The notes beneath the pieces were generated by a model. That model was not told where the DNA came from, made no database searches, and saw nothing but the letters and a program-made list of their open reading frames with translations. From NCBI GenBank assembly GCA_045579705.1, contig JAZNMP010000019.1:62001-126000 (forward strand): a stretch of 64,000 nucleotides of DNA, in the 5' to 3' direction. This document shows positions 24,292-33,801 of the stretch, in pieces. Source of the DNA: Lachnocurva sp045579705. Its GTDB lineage: Bacteria; Bacillota; Clostridia; Lachnospirales; Lachnospiraceae. How positions within the stretch are numbered: position 1 is the first letter of the stretch; every line of letters starts with the position of its first letter. The position numbers were made by a program, and so were the translations under genes.

Positions 24292-25569
24292 TTAAGCGTT
24301 GTGTATTTCGTCCAGGACGAGTTCTCGATAGTTTCTGGCGATAGTATCACGATTCTCATACATTTCGATATTGATATATTTTAAGTCTTCAGGAGTGCTT
24401 AGAATCGTGTAGGAATCGGAGATTTCACAAGCTGCTCTTTTTGCAAAAACCATACTTTCCAGCAATGAGTTGCTTGCAAGTCTGTTTCTTCCGTGAACTC
24501 CGTTGCAGGCAGTTTCGCCTACGGCATATAAGTGATTCATAGTAGTCTTACTCTGATGGTCTACTTTGATTCCGCCCATGAAATAGTGTTGAGCAGGGGT
24601 TACGGGTACACATTCTTTGTCAGGGTTAACACCATGTTCCATGCAATGCGCGATTATGTTTGGGAAATGTGCATGCAACTCGTCGTATGGGATGGTTCTG
24701 AAATCTTCCCAGACGAATTCTGTGCCGTCTATTTTCATTTGCTTCTTAATCTCTTTAGTGAGAAGGTCGCGAGGCAATAGTTCATTCGTGAAACGTTCCA
24801 TATTTTTTCCGTAAAGATGAGCGCCTTCGCCACGTACGGATTCTGAAATCAGGAAGGAGCGTTCGTCTTCGTTCTTATTATAGAAAGTCGTCGGATGAAT
24901 CTGGACATAGTTTATGTCTTTTAGCTCGATGTTGTGCTTGATGGCAATCGCAAGAGCATCGCCGGTCAGGTGGCGGTAATTTGTTGAATGCTTATATAGA
25001 CCTCCGATTCCTCCTGTGGCCAGAATAGTATAATCGCAATCGATGCGTTCGAGGTGACCATCAGATTTCTGAACTATAGCGCCATAGCAGGTGTTGTCTG
25101 TTTCGATGATGTCTAGCAGAGTTGTGTATTCTAATAAAGTGATATTAGAACGTTTCTTTGCTTCGGCTAGCAGATGGCTGGTAATCTCGCGACCGGTTAT
25201 ATCCTTGTGATAGAGGATTCTCTTGCGGGAATGAGCACCTTCGCGTGTAAAGTCGAGGTTGCCATCTTTGTCACGATTGAAATCTACGCCATATGATATT
25301 AAATCGGAAATAACATCTGAAGATGATTTGATCATGATTTCTACTGATTTAGAGTCATTTTCGTAATGACCGGCCTTCATGGTATCTTCAAAATAACTGT
25401 CGTAATCCTGTTCATCGCGAAGCATACAGATTCCGCCCTGAGCCAGGTTTGAATCGTTACTGTCTAAATCAGACTTCGTGATGATGATAATCTGTTTATC
25501 GGCTGGAAGATGTAGGGCTGCATATAGTCCTGAGCATCCGCTTCCTACTATTAATATATCCGCCTTCAT
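24292..25569 (-). CDS. nadB: L-aspartate oxidase
   Basis: This 425-residue FAD enzyme oxidises aspartate to iminoaspartate, the first step of de novo NAD synthesis; under anaerobic conditions fumarate is the usual acceptor. The FAD loop DILIVGSGCSGLYAAL, SNLAQGGI, TREGAHSRKRILYHKDITGREI, VQIHPTTFY and GVHGRNRLASNSLLESMVFAKRA are all present. It is shorter than Escherichia coli NadB (540) because the C-terminal helical domain is reduced, as is common in Clostridia. First gene of nadB-nadC-niaR. Confidence 0.95.
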   Translation of the reverse strand: MKADILIVGSGCSGLYAALHLPADKQIIIITKSDLDSNDSNLAQGGICMLRDEQDYDSYFEDTMKAGHYENDSKSVEIMIKSSSDVISDLISYGVDFNRDKDGNLDFTREGAHSRKRILYHKDITGREITSHLLAEAKKRSNITLLEYTTLLDIIETDNTCYGAIVQKSDGHLERIDCDYTILATGGIGGLYKHSTNYRHLTGDALAIAIKHNIELKDINYVQIHPTTFYNKNEDERSFLISESVRGEGAHLYGKNMERFTNELLPRDLLTKEIKKQMKIDGTEFVWEDFRTIPYDELHAHFPNIIAHCMEHGVNPDKECVPVTPAQHYFMGGIKVDHQSKTTMNHLYAVGETACNGVHGRNRLASNSLLESMVFAKRAACEISDSYTILSTPEDLKYINIEMYENRDTIARNYRELVLDEIHNA

Positions 25570-25629
25570 AGTTACACTTCCTTTGAATCCCTTACGGGAA
25601 AAAGTTAATAATTATACGTATCGGGAAAG

Positions 25630-25658
25630 AGTATAACATCTTTACTGTTTACTGACAA
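25630..25658 (-). promoter_or_regulatory. nadB operon promoter
   Basis: On the minus strand TTGTCA (25658-25653), 17 bp, TATACT (25635-25630). It lies back to back with the nadA promoter. Confidence 0.65.
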
Positions 25659-25693
25659 GACAGTTGTAAAGTTATGGGTTTGACAGGTGTAAA
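25659..25693. promoter_or_regulatory. candidate NiaR operators between nadA and nadB
   Basis: Two direct copies of GACAG(T/G)TGTAAA occur at 25659-25670 and 25682-25693, 23 bp apart. The first abuts the nadB -35 and the second overlaps the nadA -35. A repressor bound here could close both promoters. Assignment to NiaR is from context. Confidence 0.5.
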
Positions 25694-25708
25694 TGTAATG
25701 AGTATAAT
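25680..25708 (+). promoter_or_regulatory. nadA promoter
   Basis: Consensus TTGACA (25680-25685), 17 bp, TATAAT (25703-25708), about 35 bp before the nadA ATG. Confidence 0.8.
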
Positions 25709-25742
25709 TCATTAGACTGTAAACGTATTTAGGAGAGAAAAC

Positions 25743-26660
25743 ATGACGACTAGAGAGTTACAGGATGAAATCATCCGATTGAAAAAAGAGAAAGATTTTT
25801 GCGTGCTGGTGCATGCTTACCAGAGTCAGGATATATTGGAAATTGCGGATTTCGTAGGGGATTCTTTCGGACTGAGTCAGAGAGCAGCAGAGACTTCGAA
25901 TGAGAATGTTTTAATGTGTGGAGTTCGTTTCATGGCAGAAACTGTAAAGACTCTTTCGCCAGAGAAACATGTATATCTCGCAAATCCTATGGCGGGCTGT
26001 CCTATGGCTGGGCAGATTGACAGGGAATTGCTGCAGGGAATGAAGAAAGAGTATCCAGGATATAAGGTTGTTGCGTATGTAAATACGACTGCTGACACAA
26101 AGCGAGAAGCGGATATGATAGTTACTTCTGCGTCTGCTGTAAAGATAGTAAAGAGTATGCCTGATGAGAATATCCTATTCGTTCCGGATTGTAATCTGGG
26201 AAGATGGGTAGAAAGTCAGATTCCTGAGAAAAATTTCGTGTTTTATAAAGGTGGCTGCCCTACTCATATGAAGATGAGAGAGTTTGACGTGGAGCGCGCT
26301 CGCGAAGAGCATTCGGATGCTTTGCTTCTCGTGCATCCTGAATGTTTAAATGAAGTTACTAAACATGCGGATTATGTCGGAAGCACAACAGGAATCATGG
26401 ATTTCGCGCGTAAGTCGGATGCAAAGGAATTCATAATCGCGACAGAACAGAGTATAGTTCAGCATCTGCAGTTTGAAATGCCAGAGAAGAAGTTTTATCT
26501 GTTGTCCACTAAAGCGGTTTGCCAGAATATGAAGATGACTACATTGGTAGATGTCTATAATGCCATAACTGGAAATGGCGGAGAAGAGATTATCTTAGAT
26601 GATGAGGTTATCAAAGAGTCAAGGGCTGCAATTGATAGGATGATTGAGGCTGGAAGATAA
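25743..26660 (+). CDS. nadA: quinolinate synthase A
   Basis: This 305-residue [4Fe-4S] enzyme condenses iminoaspartate with dihydroxyacetone phosphate to quinolinate. Cluster cysteines are expected in LMCGVRFMAET, VHPECLNEV and KAVCQNMKMT; also present are AHAYQSQDI, YVNTTADTKREAD, GCPTHMKMR and the GSTTGI turn. The length fits the short clostridial/archaeal form. GGAGAG precedes the ATG. Divergent from nadB with shared control elements. Confidence 0.96.
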   Translation: MTTRELQDEIIRLKKEKDFCVLVHAYQSQDILEIADFVGDSFGLSQRAAETSNENVLMCGVRFMAETVKTLSPEKHVYLANPMAGCPMAGQIDRELLQGMKKEYPGYKVVAYVNTTADTKREADMIVTSASAVKIVKSMPDENILFVPDCNLGRWVESQIPEKNFVFYKGGCPTHMKMREFDVERAREEHSDALLLVHPECLNEVTKHADYVGSTTGIMDFARKSDAKEFIIATEQSIVQHLQFEMPEKKFYLLSTKAVCQNMKMTTLVDVYNAITGNGGEEIILDDEVIKESRAAIDRMIEAGR

Positions 26661-26673
26661 AGAGCAGATAAAA

Positions 26674-26707
26674 GAGAGTTAGGAAAGTTTCCTAACTCTC
26701 CTTTTGT
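26674..26707 (+). terminator. nadA terminator
   Basis: GAGAGTTAGGAAA (26674-26686) pairs with TTTCCTAACTCTC (26688-26700), a 13-bp perfect stem with a very tight centre that will open to a small loop, followed by CTTTTG. Confidence 0.85.
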
Positions 26708-26802
26708 ATATAATGCACAAATTTTAAGATAATAATTCGATTTTTGTGCAAGGTATATAAAACACGGCGCTGGTGAATTTGAAAATATTGTGCATAGTGT
26801 GG

Positions 26803-26814
26803 GAAAACGTTTAA
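26803..26814. promoter_or_regulatory. LacI-family operator upstream of the starch locus
   Basis: AAACGTTT (26805-26812) within GAAAACGTTTAA is a CG-centred dyad typical of LacI/MalR/CcpA sites, about 100 bp before the first starch-locus gene. The LacI regulator at 32765 is the likely binder. The promoter itself is not clear. Confidence 0.5.
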
Positions 26815-26915
26815 CTAAAAAGTGGTTGAGAATAGGAAAATTAATAACTAAAATCAAAAGTAAATAAGAGATGTGCACATTCTTATGGGGAAAATATATT
26901 ATACGGAGGTTTTTT

Positions 26916-28037
26916 ATGAGAAAACTTAAGAAGTATCTCTCATGCTTGTTCGTTTTTGCAATGGTGTTAGGTTTGCTGTTTCCATTACAGGGAAAAGTAC
27001 AGGCACGTGAAAACAAAGAAGAAATGTCACTGATTTATGCAAATGTCCCAGCAGATTGGACGAATCCAAATATTTGGGCATGGGCAAAAGATGGAAAGAC
27101 CGCATTCGACGCATGGCCAGGTGAACAAATGAATGAGGACAAAAATAATAGTGGTTGGTATTACATGTATGTTCCAAAGTGGGCTAATCATGTGATTATT
27201 AATTCTGGAGAGCTTCAGACTAAAGAACTAGAGCTTAAAGAAGGTAACGCTTGGCTTACTGTTAAAGACAAGGATAATACAGAGATTTCTACAGAGCAGC
27301 TTACAAAGGGTGACCTTCCAGAGTACGTGAAAACATTTAAGGTACATGCAAAGGTTGAGGATAGTTGGAAGGATCCAAAAATCTGGGCATGGTCAGCTCC
27401 AGATGGGAAAAATGCTTTTGACAAATGGCCTGGCAAGAGCATGACAAAAGGCGAAGATGGCTGGTATACAGCTAGTGTTCCGGAATGGGTTAACTCAATT
27501 ATTGTAAATGGCAATGATGGAGATGTAAAAACTCCTGATGTAAAGGTGGATCCTGCAGAACTTTGGATTACAGTTAAAGAGGATGGTACAAATGAGCTTA
27601 GCTATGTAGATCCTGCAAAGGCAAATGCACCAAAGATTAAGGTGTATGTCAAAACTCCTGCGGATTGGAAGAATCCTAATCTGTGGGCATGGTCAGCTCC
27701 AGATGGTACAAACGTGTTTACAACATGGCCTGGAGAAGCTTTGAAGAAAGACAAAAATGGATGGCTCGTTAAAGAGATTCCAGGTTGGGTTAATTCGCTG
27801 ATCGTAAACGGAAATAAAGGAAAAGTACAGACAAAAGATATTTCTGTTAAAAAGGGTAAAAATGTTTGGGTTGTAGTAGACTCTAAAAAATCTTTCAAAG
27901 TTTACTACAAAGAACCTGCGATTAAAGAGGAAGCAGGCTCAAAATCATCTGGAAGTAATGCAGCTCCAGTAGTGGCTGTAGTTGCGTTGTTGCTTTTGGG
28001 TGGTGGAGCACTTGCATTAAAGAAAAAATCAGCATAA
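26916..28037 (+). CDS. cell-surface starch-binding protein with three CBM26-like modules
   Basis: ACGGAGG precedes the ATG at 26916, and translation from here gives a proper signal peptide (MRKLKKYLSCLFVFAMVLGLLFPL). The 373-residue protein has three tandem modules at about residues 37-125, 141-230 and 240-330. Each opens with an aromatic W-x-(D/N)-P-x-(I/L)-W-A-W stretch, then AFDxWPG and a WVNSxIVN strand, the pattern of family 26 starch-binding modules. A C-terminal hydrophobic helix (PVVAVVALLLLGGGALAL) with KKK after it anchors it; there is no LPXTG. It has no catalytic domain and should hold starch at the cell surface for the downstream importer and the secreted amylase. Confidence 0.82.
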   Translation: MRKLKKYLSCLFVFAMVLGLLFPLQGKVQARENKEEMSLIYANVPADWTNPNIWAWAKDGKTAFDAWPGEQMNEDKNNSGWYYMYVPKWANHVIINSGELQTKELELKEGNAWLTVKDKDNTEISTEQLTKGDLPEYVKTFKVHAKVEDSWKDPKIWAWSAPDGKNAFDKWPGKSMTKGEDGWYTASVPEWVNSIIVNGNDGDVKTPDVKVDPAELWITVKEDGTNELSYVDPAKANAPKIKVYVKTPADWKNPNLWAWSAPDGTNVFTTWPGEALKKDKNGWLVKEIPGWVNSLIVNGNKGKVQTKDISVKKGKNVWVVVDSKKSFKVYYKEPAIKEEAGSKSSGSNAAPVVAVVALLLLGGGALALKKKSA

Positions 28038-28052
28038 CAAAGGGAGGACAGA

Positions 28053-29279
28053 ATGAAGAAAAGGATCATTTCACTATTATTATCGATTTCAATGCTTGCG
28101 ACAGCTGGGTTTACTTCTTGTGGAAAAAAATCAGCTAAATCAGCTACAGCTAACGATCCGCATACGATTGTAATATGGCATGACAAAGAAGATGCGGTGA
28201 CTGATGTTTTGAAGAAAAAACTAAAGACACTGGAACCGGATGTGAAGGTTGTGTTGGAGAAGAAGTCGGATTTAACGGAATCATTAAAGATGGTAGGAAA
28301 TGATCCTAATTCTGCTCCTGATATGTATATTTTTGCGCATGATAAGATTGGCGTATATGCAGAGATGGGGATTTTGGAACCTATCACTAATCTGATTAGC
28401 AAAGATGATTTGTCCAAATTTATGGACAGCACAGTTGAGGCGGCTACATATAAAGGTAAAATCTATCAGATGCCTTTATATTATGAAACATTGCTCTTTA
28501 TGTATAACCGTTTATACATGAAGGATGAGGAAGTACCAAAGACGACAGAAGAATTATATGCATATATGAAGGAGAATACTGGAGGCGGACATTATGGCTT
28601 TGCTGAACAGCATAGTACTCCATATTATGCGACAGTATGGATAAATGGATTTGGAGAAAAAATTCTATCTAAAGATGGTAAGGCAAAGCTTAATACTAAA
28701 AAAGTAAAAGATGCGCTTACTTACCATAAGAAGTTTGTCGAGTTACAGCCTGGTGAAACAGAGTATGCAACAGTAAATACTTTATTTAGTGAAGGAAAAG
28801 CACACTCCACAATAGCAGGCCCTTGGATGATACCTACAGTAAAGGAAAAGGGAATGGATGTTGGAATCGCTCCTATGCCTGTTATTGATGAAACACAGAA
28901 AAGCTTATCTCCATACATGGGAGTTCAGGGAGTACAGGTCCTGAAGAACGCAGTAAAGACAAAGAAAGCTTCTATTAAGAAGGTTTTAAAAGTTCTAATG
29001 GAACCAGATGTAGAAATAGATCTAGCAAAAGCAAGCGGATGTGCGCCAGCACAGAATGCTTGTTATGATCAGGATGAAATTAAGAATGATAATGTTGTTA
29101 TGATGATGAAGCAGACAGCAGATAATGCAGTACCTATGCCAAATGCGCCAGAGATGGATGTAATGTGGACTGTACTGGGAAATCTGATGACTGATATAAA
29201 TCTCAGTAACAAAGATATAGATGAAAGTTTAAAGAATGCACAGGCAAAGGCTGATTCTTTGATAAAGAGTATGAAGTAA
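28053..29279 (+). CDS. maltodextrin ABC transporter substrate-binding lipoprotein
   Basis: The 408-residue protein has lipobox GFTSC, so it is membrane-anchored outside the cell. It matches MalE-type solute-binding proteins: TIVIWHDKEDAVTDVLKK, APDMYIFAHDKIGVYAEMGILEPI, YKGKIYQMPLYYETLLFMYNR, and the GPWMIPTVKEKGMDVGIAPMP hinge. GGGAGG precedes the ATG. It is followed 10 bp later by the permeases. Starch-locus context supports maltose/maltodextrin as ligand. Confidence 0.9.
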   Translation: MKKRIISLLLSISMLATAGFTSCGKKSAKSATANDPHTIVIWHDKEDAVTDVLKKKLKTLEPDVKVVLEKKSDLTESLKMVGNDPNSAPDMYIFAHDKIGVYAEMGILEPITNLISKDDLSKFMDSTVEAATYKGKIYQMPLYYETLLFMYNRLYMKDEEVPKTTEELYAYMKENTGGGHYGFAEQHSTPYYATVWINGFGEKILSKDGKAKLNTKKVKDALTYHKKFVELQPGETEYATVNTLFSEGKAHSTIAGPWMIPTVKEKGMDVGIAPMPVIDETQKSLSPYMGVQGVQVLKNAVKTKKASIKKVLKVLMEPDVEIDLAKASGCAPAQNACYDQDEIKNDNVVMMMKQTADNAVPMPNAPEMDVMWTVLGNLMTDINLSNKDIDESLKNAQAKADSLIKSMK

Positions 29280-29289
29280 CAGGTAGATT

Positions 29290-30186
29290 ATGAAAGACAG
29301 GAAATACAATACATTAAAATGTTATTTGTGGTCACTACCATCGCTAATACTTATTTTACTAATAGTTATATTTCCGATTATATACACTGGCTATATATCG
29401 CTGACAAATATGAATGTATATCATTGGACAAATTACAGCTTTATAGGTTTAAAGAACTATAAAGATGCAATATTAGTATTTGATAGTGGCTTTATAAAGG
29501 CTTTTGTTATGACTGTAATATGGACAGTTGCAAGTATGATATTACAGTTGGTGATCGCGTATGTTTTAGCTAGTTTGCTAAATGTTCGTGGATTAAAAGC
29601 TAGAAATATATATAAGACATTTTTGATTTTTCCATGGGCTATGCCGGGATATGTATCTATTTTGCTCTGGAAAACAGGAATGTTTAATTCACAGTTTGGA
29701 TTATTAAATCAATGGATGAATAAACTGGGATTGACTGCAGCCAAATGGTTGAACAGTGATTGGTCGGCATTCTGGTGTTGTACGATTGTAAATCTATGGC
29801 TGGCGCTTCCGTTTATGATTACAATCATAGATGGTGCGCTCCAGAGTATAGATCATAGTTTCTATGAAAGCGCTATCCTGGATGGAGCAAATTGGTTTGA
29901 GCGTACAGTGTATATCACGATACCGATGATTAAGCCGATAATCGGACCATCAGTAGTAATTACAATATTTACAACATTTAAGCAGTTTGATGTTATTTAT
30001 CTACTGACTCAGCAGGTTGGGGCAAAAACAGGAGCAAATATACATACGATCATGACATATGCGTATGAAAATGCTTTTATTACAAATAATTATGGTTATA
30101 GTTCTGCGATATCTATTTTGATATTTGTGATACTGATTTTGTTTACTGTGGTTATAAATAGAAGACAGAAGGAAAGGAGCGTATAG
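29290..30186 (+). CDS. maltodextrin ABC transporter permease (MalF-like)
   Basis: The 298-residue inner-membrane permease has six helices. The EAA loop (SIDHSFYESAILDGANWFERTVYITIPMIKP), which docks the ATPase, is clear at about residues 192-222. It is shorter than enteric MalF, as in other Gram-positive bacteria. It pairs with the permease at 30190. No dedicated ATPase gene is in the locus, so a shared MsiK/MalK-type ATPase elsewhere must serve it. Confidence 0.9.
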   Translation: MKDRKYNTLKCYLWSLPSLILILLIVIFPIIYTGYISLTNMNVYHWTNYSFIGLKNYKDAILVFDSGFIKAFVMTVIWTVASMILQLVIAYVLASLLNVRGLKARNIYKTFLIFPWAMPGYVSILLWKTGMFNSQFGLLNQWMNKLGLTAAKWLNSDWSAFWCCTIVNLWLALPFMITIIDGALQSIDHSFYESAILDGANWFERTVYITIPMIKPIIGPSVVITIFTTFKQFDVIYLLTQQVGAKTGANIHTIMTYAYENAFITNNYGYSSAISILIFVILILFTVVINRRQKERSV

Positions 30187-30189
30187 AGG

Positions 30190-31032
30190 ATGTCAAAGAA
30201 GACAAAGAACATTATTAAGTTGACTATTTTAAATCTGTTCTTCATATTGATTTGCTTTATTACGCTGGTTCCTATCTTGTATGCGGTTTCGGTATCCTTA
30301 AATGCAAATAACAGTTTGTTGAGTTCAGATTTTTCGTTCATACCAAAGAATATTACGTTCGCAAATTATAAAGCTGTTTTTGTAGAAAAACCAATTATGC
30401 TATGGTTTAAAAACAGTATGATAATGGCGGTCATAACTCTGGTGATATCACTCGGAACAGGTATTCCTGCAGCATATGTTTTTTCAAGAAAGAAATTTAA
30501 GGGAAGGAAAACAATTTTAAAAACAATAATCCTCCTTTATGCCTTCCCTTCTCTTCTTTCGATGACTGCACTATATAAGCTGTTAGTTCCGATGGGACTT
30601 ATAAATACCAAAATCGGATTGATTATCGTATATACAGGAACAGAGGCTATATTTGCACTTTGGAATATGAAAGGGTATTTCGATACGATTCCATATGAAA
30701 TAGAAGAAGCTGCGATGATAGATGGCGCAAGTCCGATTCAGATTGTGACGCAAATAGTGTTGCCGCTTGCTAAACCTACGATAGCGGTTACAGCGATGAT
30801 GGTTTTGATTTATGTATGGAATGAATACATCTTTGCAGTTAATTTCATGACAGGATCGGATACTTATACTTTGGCAGCAGGATTGTATTCATTACAGGCG
30901 ACTGAAATGAGTGGTAGCTGGCCGGTATTTGCAGCTGCATCGATTGTGGTATCTATTCCTATTCTGTTAGTATTCTTTGCTTTGCAGAAAAATATGACTA
31001 CTGGTTTGACATCTGGAGGTGTTAAGGGCTGA
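30190..31032 (+). CDS. maltodextrin ABC transporter permease (MalG-like)
   Basis: The 280-residue permease has six helices and an EAA loop, IPYEIEEAAMIDGASPIQIVTQIVLPLAKP, normal for MalG. Its stop overlaps the start of the glycoside hydrolase gene by one base (TGATG), so uptake and cleavage are translationally linked. The C-terminus ends LTSGGVKG, a typical MalG end. Confidence 0.9.
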   Translation: MSKKTKNIIKLTILNLFFILICFITLVPILYAVSVSLNANNSLLSSDFSFIPKNITFANYKAVFVEKPIMLWFKNSMIMAVITLVISLGTGIPAAYVFSRKKFKGRKTILKTIILLYAFPSLLSMTALYKLLVPMGLINTKIGLIIVYTGTEAIFALWNMKGYFDTIPYEIEEAAMIDGASPIQIVTQIVLPLAKPTIAVTAMMVLIYVWNEYIFAVNFMTGSDTYTLAAGLYSLQATEMSGSWPVFAAASIVVSIPILLVFFALQKNMTTGLTSGGVKG

Positions 31033-32753
31033 TGATTGAAAAAAGTGCGATATTACATATTCCTATGTCACAGTATGCATATGGGATTGATGAAAATAGA
31101 GTAACTATAAGACTTAGATGTAAACATGATGATTTAGATGAATGTGTTCTATATTACGGAGATAGGGCATGTAGACTTACACCGGTTATTTTTTCAGAGC
31201 AGAAGATGGTGAAAGTCATAGAATGCGAGAGATTTGATTATTATGAAGCTGTTTTGGAGAAGCCTTATAAGAGATTAAATTACTATTTTAAACTGATTTC
31301 CGGAGATGAGAATTGGCTTTATTATGGCGACTGCTTTATGAAGGATACGGTTGATGATAGATCAGAGTATTATCAGCTTCCGTTTAATCATAGAGATGAT
31401 ATCGTAAAGCCTCCTTTGTGGGCAAAAAATGCAGTGATATATAACATTTTTCCAGATAGTTTTGCAACGTCTAGATCATATATTAGTAAGCAGGCGAGTG
31501 AACAAGATTATAAAGGAAACAAGGTTAGAGGGAAACTCGGTGGAACGCTTAAGGGAATTACAGAAAACGTTGATTATTTAAAGCGTCTAGGAGTAAATGC
31601 GATTTATATAAATCCAATATTTGCTGCAGGTGAATATCATAAATATGATCTGCTGGACTATTATCGGGTTGATCCGTGCTTTGGTACAAATGAGGATCTA
31701 AAAGAGCTCGTAGATGTATATCATAAAAATGGACTCAAGGTAATTATCGATGGTGTATTTAATCATTGTGGATGGAATTTCTTTGCGTTTGATGATGTAG
31801 TAAAGAATGGAACTGAGTCAAAGTATAAAGATTGGTTTTATGATTTAAAATTTCCAGTTATTAAACCTGAGAATCCAGAAGAATATCCAAATTATGAATG
31901 CTTTGGTTATGAGAGGATGATGCCTAAACTGAATATGGCGAATCCGGAAACTGCTGAGTATTTTTGTGAAGTAGGTAAGTATTGGATCAGAGAATTTGGT
32001 ATAGATGGTTGGCGTCTCGATGTAGCAAGCGAAGTAAATGATGATTTCTGGAGAAAGTTTAGCGCCGGTGTAAGGCAGATTAATCCGGATGCTATCCTGA
32101 TAGGTGAAGTGTGGGAGACAGCAAATCATTGGTTGGATGGTAAAATCTTTGATTCAACTATGAATTATGATTTTAGAAAGCATTGTAATAAGTTCTTTGC
32201 AGAGAAATCAATAGATGCAGCAGAGTTTGGAAATAGAGTTGCAGATATGTATATGAGATATAGAAAGCAAACTACTTTTGCACAGCTTAATCTATTGGAT
32301 AGTCATGATGTTGGAAGATTTCTATCTGCATGTAATGGTGATGTATCTATTTATAAGCTTGCGGTGCTCTTTCAGATGACATTTCCTGGTATGCCATCTA
32401 TCTTCTATGGAGATGAGATGGGATTAGAAGGAATAATAGAAACTGATTATAGACGTCCGATGGATTGGGAAAGTAAACCTGGAAAATTGTTTGAGTTCTT
32501 TCAGAAAGCGATTCGTTGCAGATTAGATAATGAAGTGCTTCGCCTGGGAGATTTTAGAATTGTATCTGCAAAGAGCGGAGAAAGAGTATTTGGTTATGAA
32601 AGATACTTGGGAGAGTCTATTATCAGAGTTTATCTCAATGTATCGGATGAGCCTGTTGATATTGAAGATATTGGAGATTCGACAGTGCTTATGCAGGAAG
32701 GTTATACAAACCATAGTTTAGATAGTCATGGATATATAGTATTTGCTATGTAA
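31032..32753 (+). CDS. cytoplasmic GH13 neopullulanase/cyclomaltodextrinase-type enzyme
   Basis: This 573-residue enzyme has no signal peptide. Residues 1-125 form an N-terminal CBM34-like beta domain; the (beta/alpha)8 barrel begins at PLWAKNAVIYNIFPDSFA. Catalytic residues are Asp330 (DGWRLDVAS), Glu359 (LIGEVWE) and Asp426 (LLDSHDVGRF), all present. Enzymes of this build hydrolyse imported maltodextrins, cyclodextrins or pullulan fragments to maltose and glucose. Placement behind the importer permeases supports this use; the exact product profile is unknown. Confidence 0.9.
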   Translation: MIEKSAILHIPMSQYAYGIDENRVTIRLRCKHDDLDECVLYYGDRACRLTPVIFSEQKMVKVIECERFDYYEAVLEKPYKRLNYYFKLISGDENWLYYGDCFMKDTVDDRSEYYQLPFNHRDDIVKPPLWAKNAVIYNIFPDSFATSRSYISKQASEQDYKGNKVRGKLGGTLKGITENVDYLKRLGVNAIYINPIFAAGEYHKYDLLDYYRVDPCFGTNEDLKELVDVYHKNGLKVIIDGVFNHCGWNFFAFDDVVKNGTESKYKDWFYDLKFPVIKPENPEEYPNYECFGYERMMPKLNMANPETAEYFCEVGKYWIREFGIDGWRLDVASEVNDDFWRKFSAGVRQINPDAILIGEVWETANHWLDGKIFDSTMNYDFRKHCNKFFAEKSIDAAEFGNRVADMYMRYRKQTTFAQLNLLDSHDVGRFLSACNGDVSIYKLAVLFQMTFPGMPSIFYGDEMGLEGIIETDYRRPMDWESKPGKLFEFFQKAIRCRLDNEVLRLGDFRIVSAKSGERVFGYERYLGESIIRVYLNVSDEPVDIEDIGDSTVLMQEGYTNHSLDSHGYIVFAM

Positions 32754-32764
32754 TCGGAGGAAAG

Positions 32765-33784
32765 ATGGGAGTAACGATTAAAGATGTAGCCAGAGAAGCA
32801 GGTGTATCAATAGCGACTGTATCAAAAGTAATAAATGGCTCATATTCTATATCTAAAGAAACAATTGCTAGAGTTAACGATGTGATGAAGAAACTGGATT
32901 ATCATCCAAATACACGTGCGAGAAATCTGGCGCAGAAATCTAATAGAACTATAGTATTTGTTACTTCATTAGAAAAAAATGTTGGTTTTACTAACCCACA
33001 TATGTTTGAGATGATGTGTGGGTTAGAAAACTATCTGTCGAAGAAAGATTATTCATTAGTATTAAGAAGCCTGACTATTGATGAGGCTCCCGATTATATA
33101 AAGGAAACTTTTGATGTTAAGAAGGCGGATGGGTTTATTATTCATGCGTCTCTCTTATCGGAGAAGCTGGATGAGACTATCTCGAAAAATGAAATCCCAC
33201 ATTTGGTTCTCGGAATGCCAAATTTCGAAAGTCATATGAGCTGGATTGATGTAAATAATAAACATGCGGGAGAAATAGCTGCTAAGTATTTACTATCGTG
33301 CGGGTATTGTTCTCTGGCGTTTATCGGGGGAAGACCTGAAGATAAAATATCGATGAATCGTTTAGAGGGAGTACTTTCGATGCTTAAAGAGCATGATGTG
33401 GTACAGCCTCAGAACTATATTAAATATGGAGAATCTGCTACAAATAGTGGCTTTGAATTAACGAGTGAAATAATAGAGCTTGATCATAGACCGGAGGCTA
33501 TAATTTGCGCAAATAACTATTTGGCATATGGATGTGTGAGCGCGATAAAGGAAAGTGGCCTATCTATTCCTAAAGATATAGGTGTATTAACTTTCGATGA
33601 TTTTCCGTTTTCAAAATTGTTAGAACCCCAGCTAAGTGTCGTGAACATAGATGTATATGATCTGGGATACGAGGCTGGTAAGAATATATTAAAAATTGTT
33701 AGGAACCCAAATGTGCACATTCAGAGTTATATAACCAATCCGAATATTATTCAAAGAGAGTCGACCGTGAATAATATGAGGTGA
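32765..33784 (+). CDS. LacI-family regulator of the starch locus
   Basis: The 339-residue protein has HTH at residues 1-25 (VTIKDVAREAGVSIATVSKVINGS), hinge helix, then a periplasmic-binding-like effector domain (HAGEIAAKYLLSCGYCSLAFIGG, DDFPFSKLLEPQLSVV). It lies within the locus between the cytoplasmic and secreted GH13 genes and ends 17 bp before the latter. By analogy with MalR it should bind the AAACGTTT dyad at 26805 and respond to maltose or a maltodextrin. Confidence 0.9.
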   Translation: MGVTIKDVAREAGVSIATVSKVINGSYSISKETIARVNDVMKKLDYHPNTRARNLAQKSNRTIVFVTSLEKNVGFTNPHMFEMMCGLENYLSKKDYSLVLRSLTIDEAPDYIKETFDVKKADGFIIHASLLSEKLDETISKNEIPHLVLGMPNFESHMSWIDVNNKHAGEIAAKYLLSCGYCSLAFIGGRPEDKISMNRLEGVLSMLKEHDVVQPQNYIKYGESATNSGFELTSEIIELDHRPEAIICANNYLAYGCVSAIKESGLSIPKDIGVLTFDDFPFSKLLEPQLSVVNIDVYDLGYEAGKNILKIVRNPNVHIQSYITNPNIIQRESTVNNMR

Positions 33785-33801
33785 TTAGAAAGGAAAGTGT
33801 C

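Noticed and set aside
26555..27016. 153-residue minus-strand reading frame between nadA and the starch-binding gene
   Set aside because: It runs antisense through the end of nadA, its terminator and the next signal peptide, without a ribosome site or recognisable domain.
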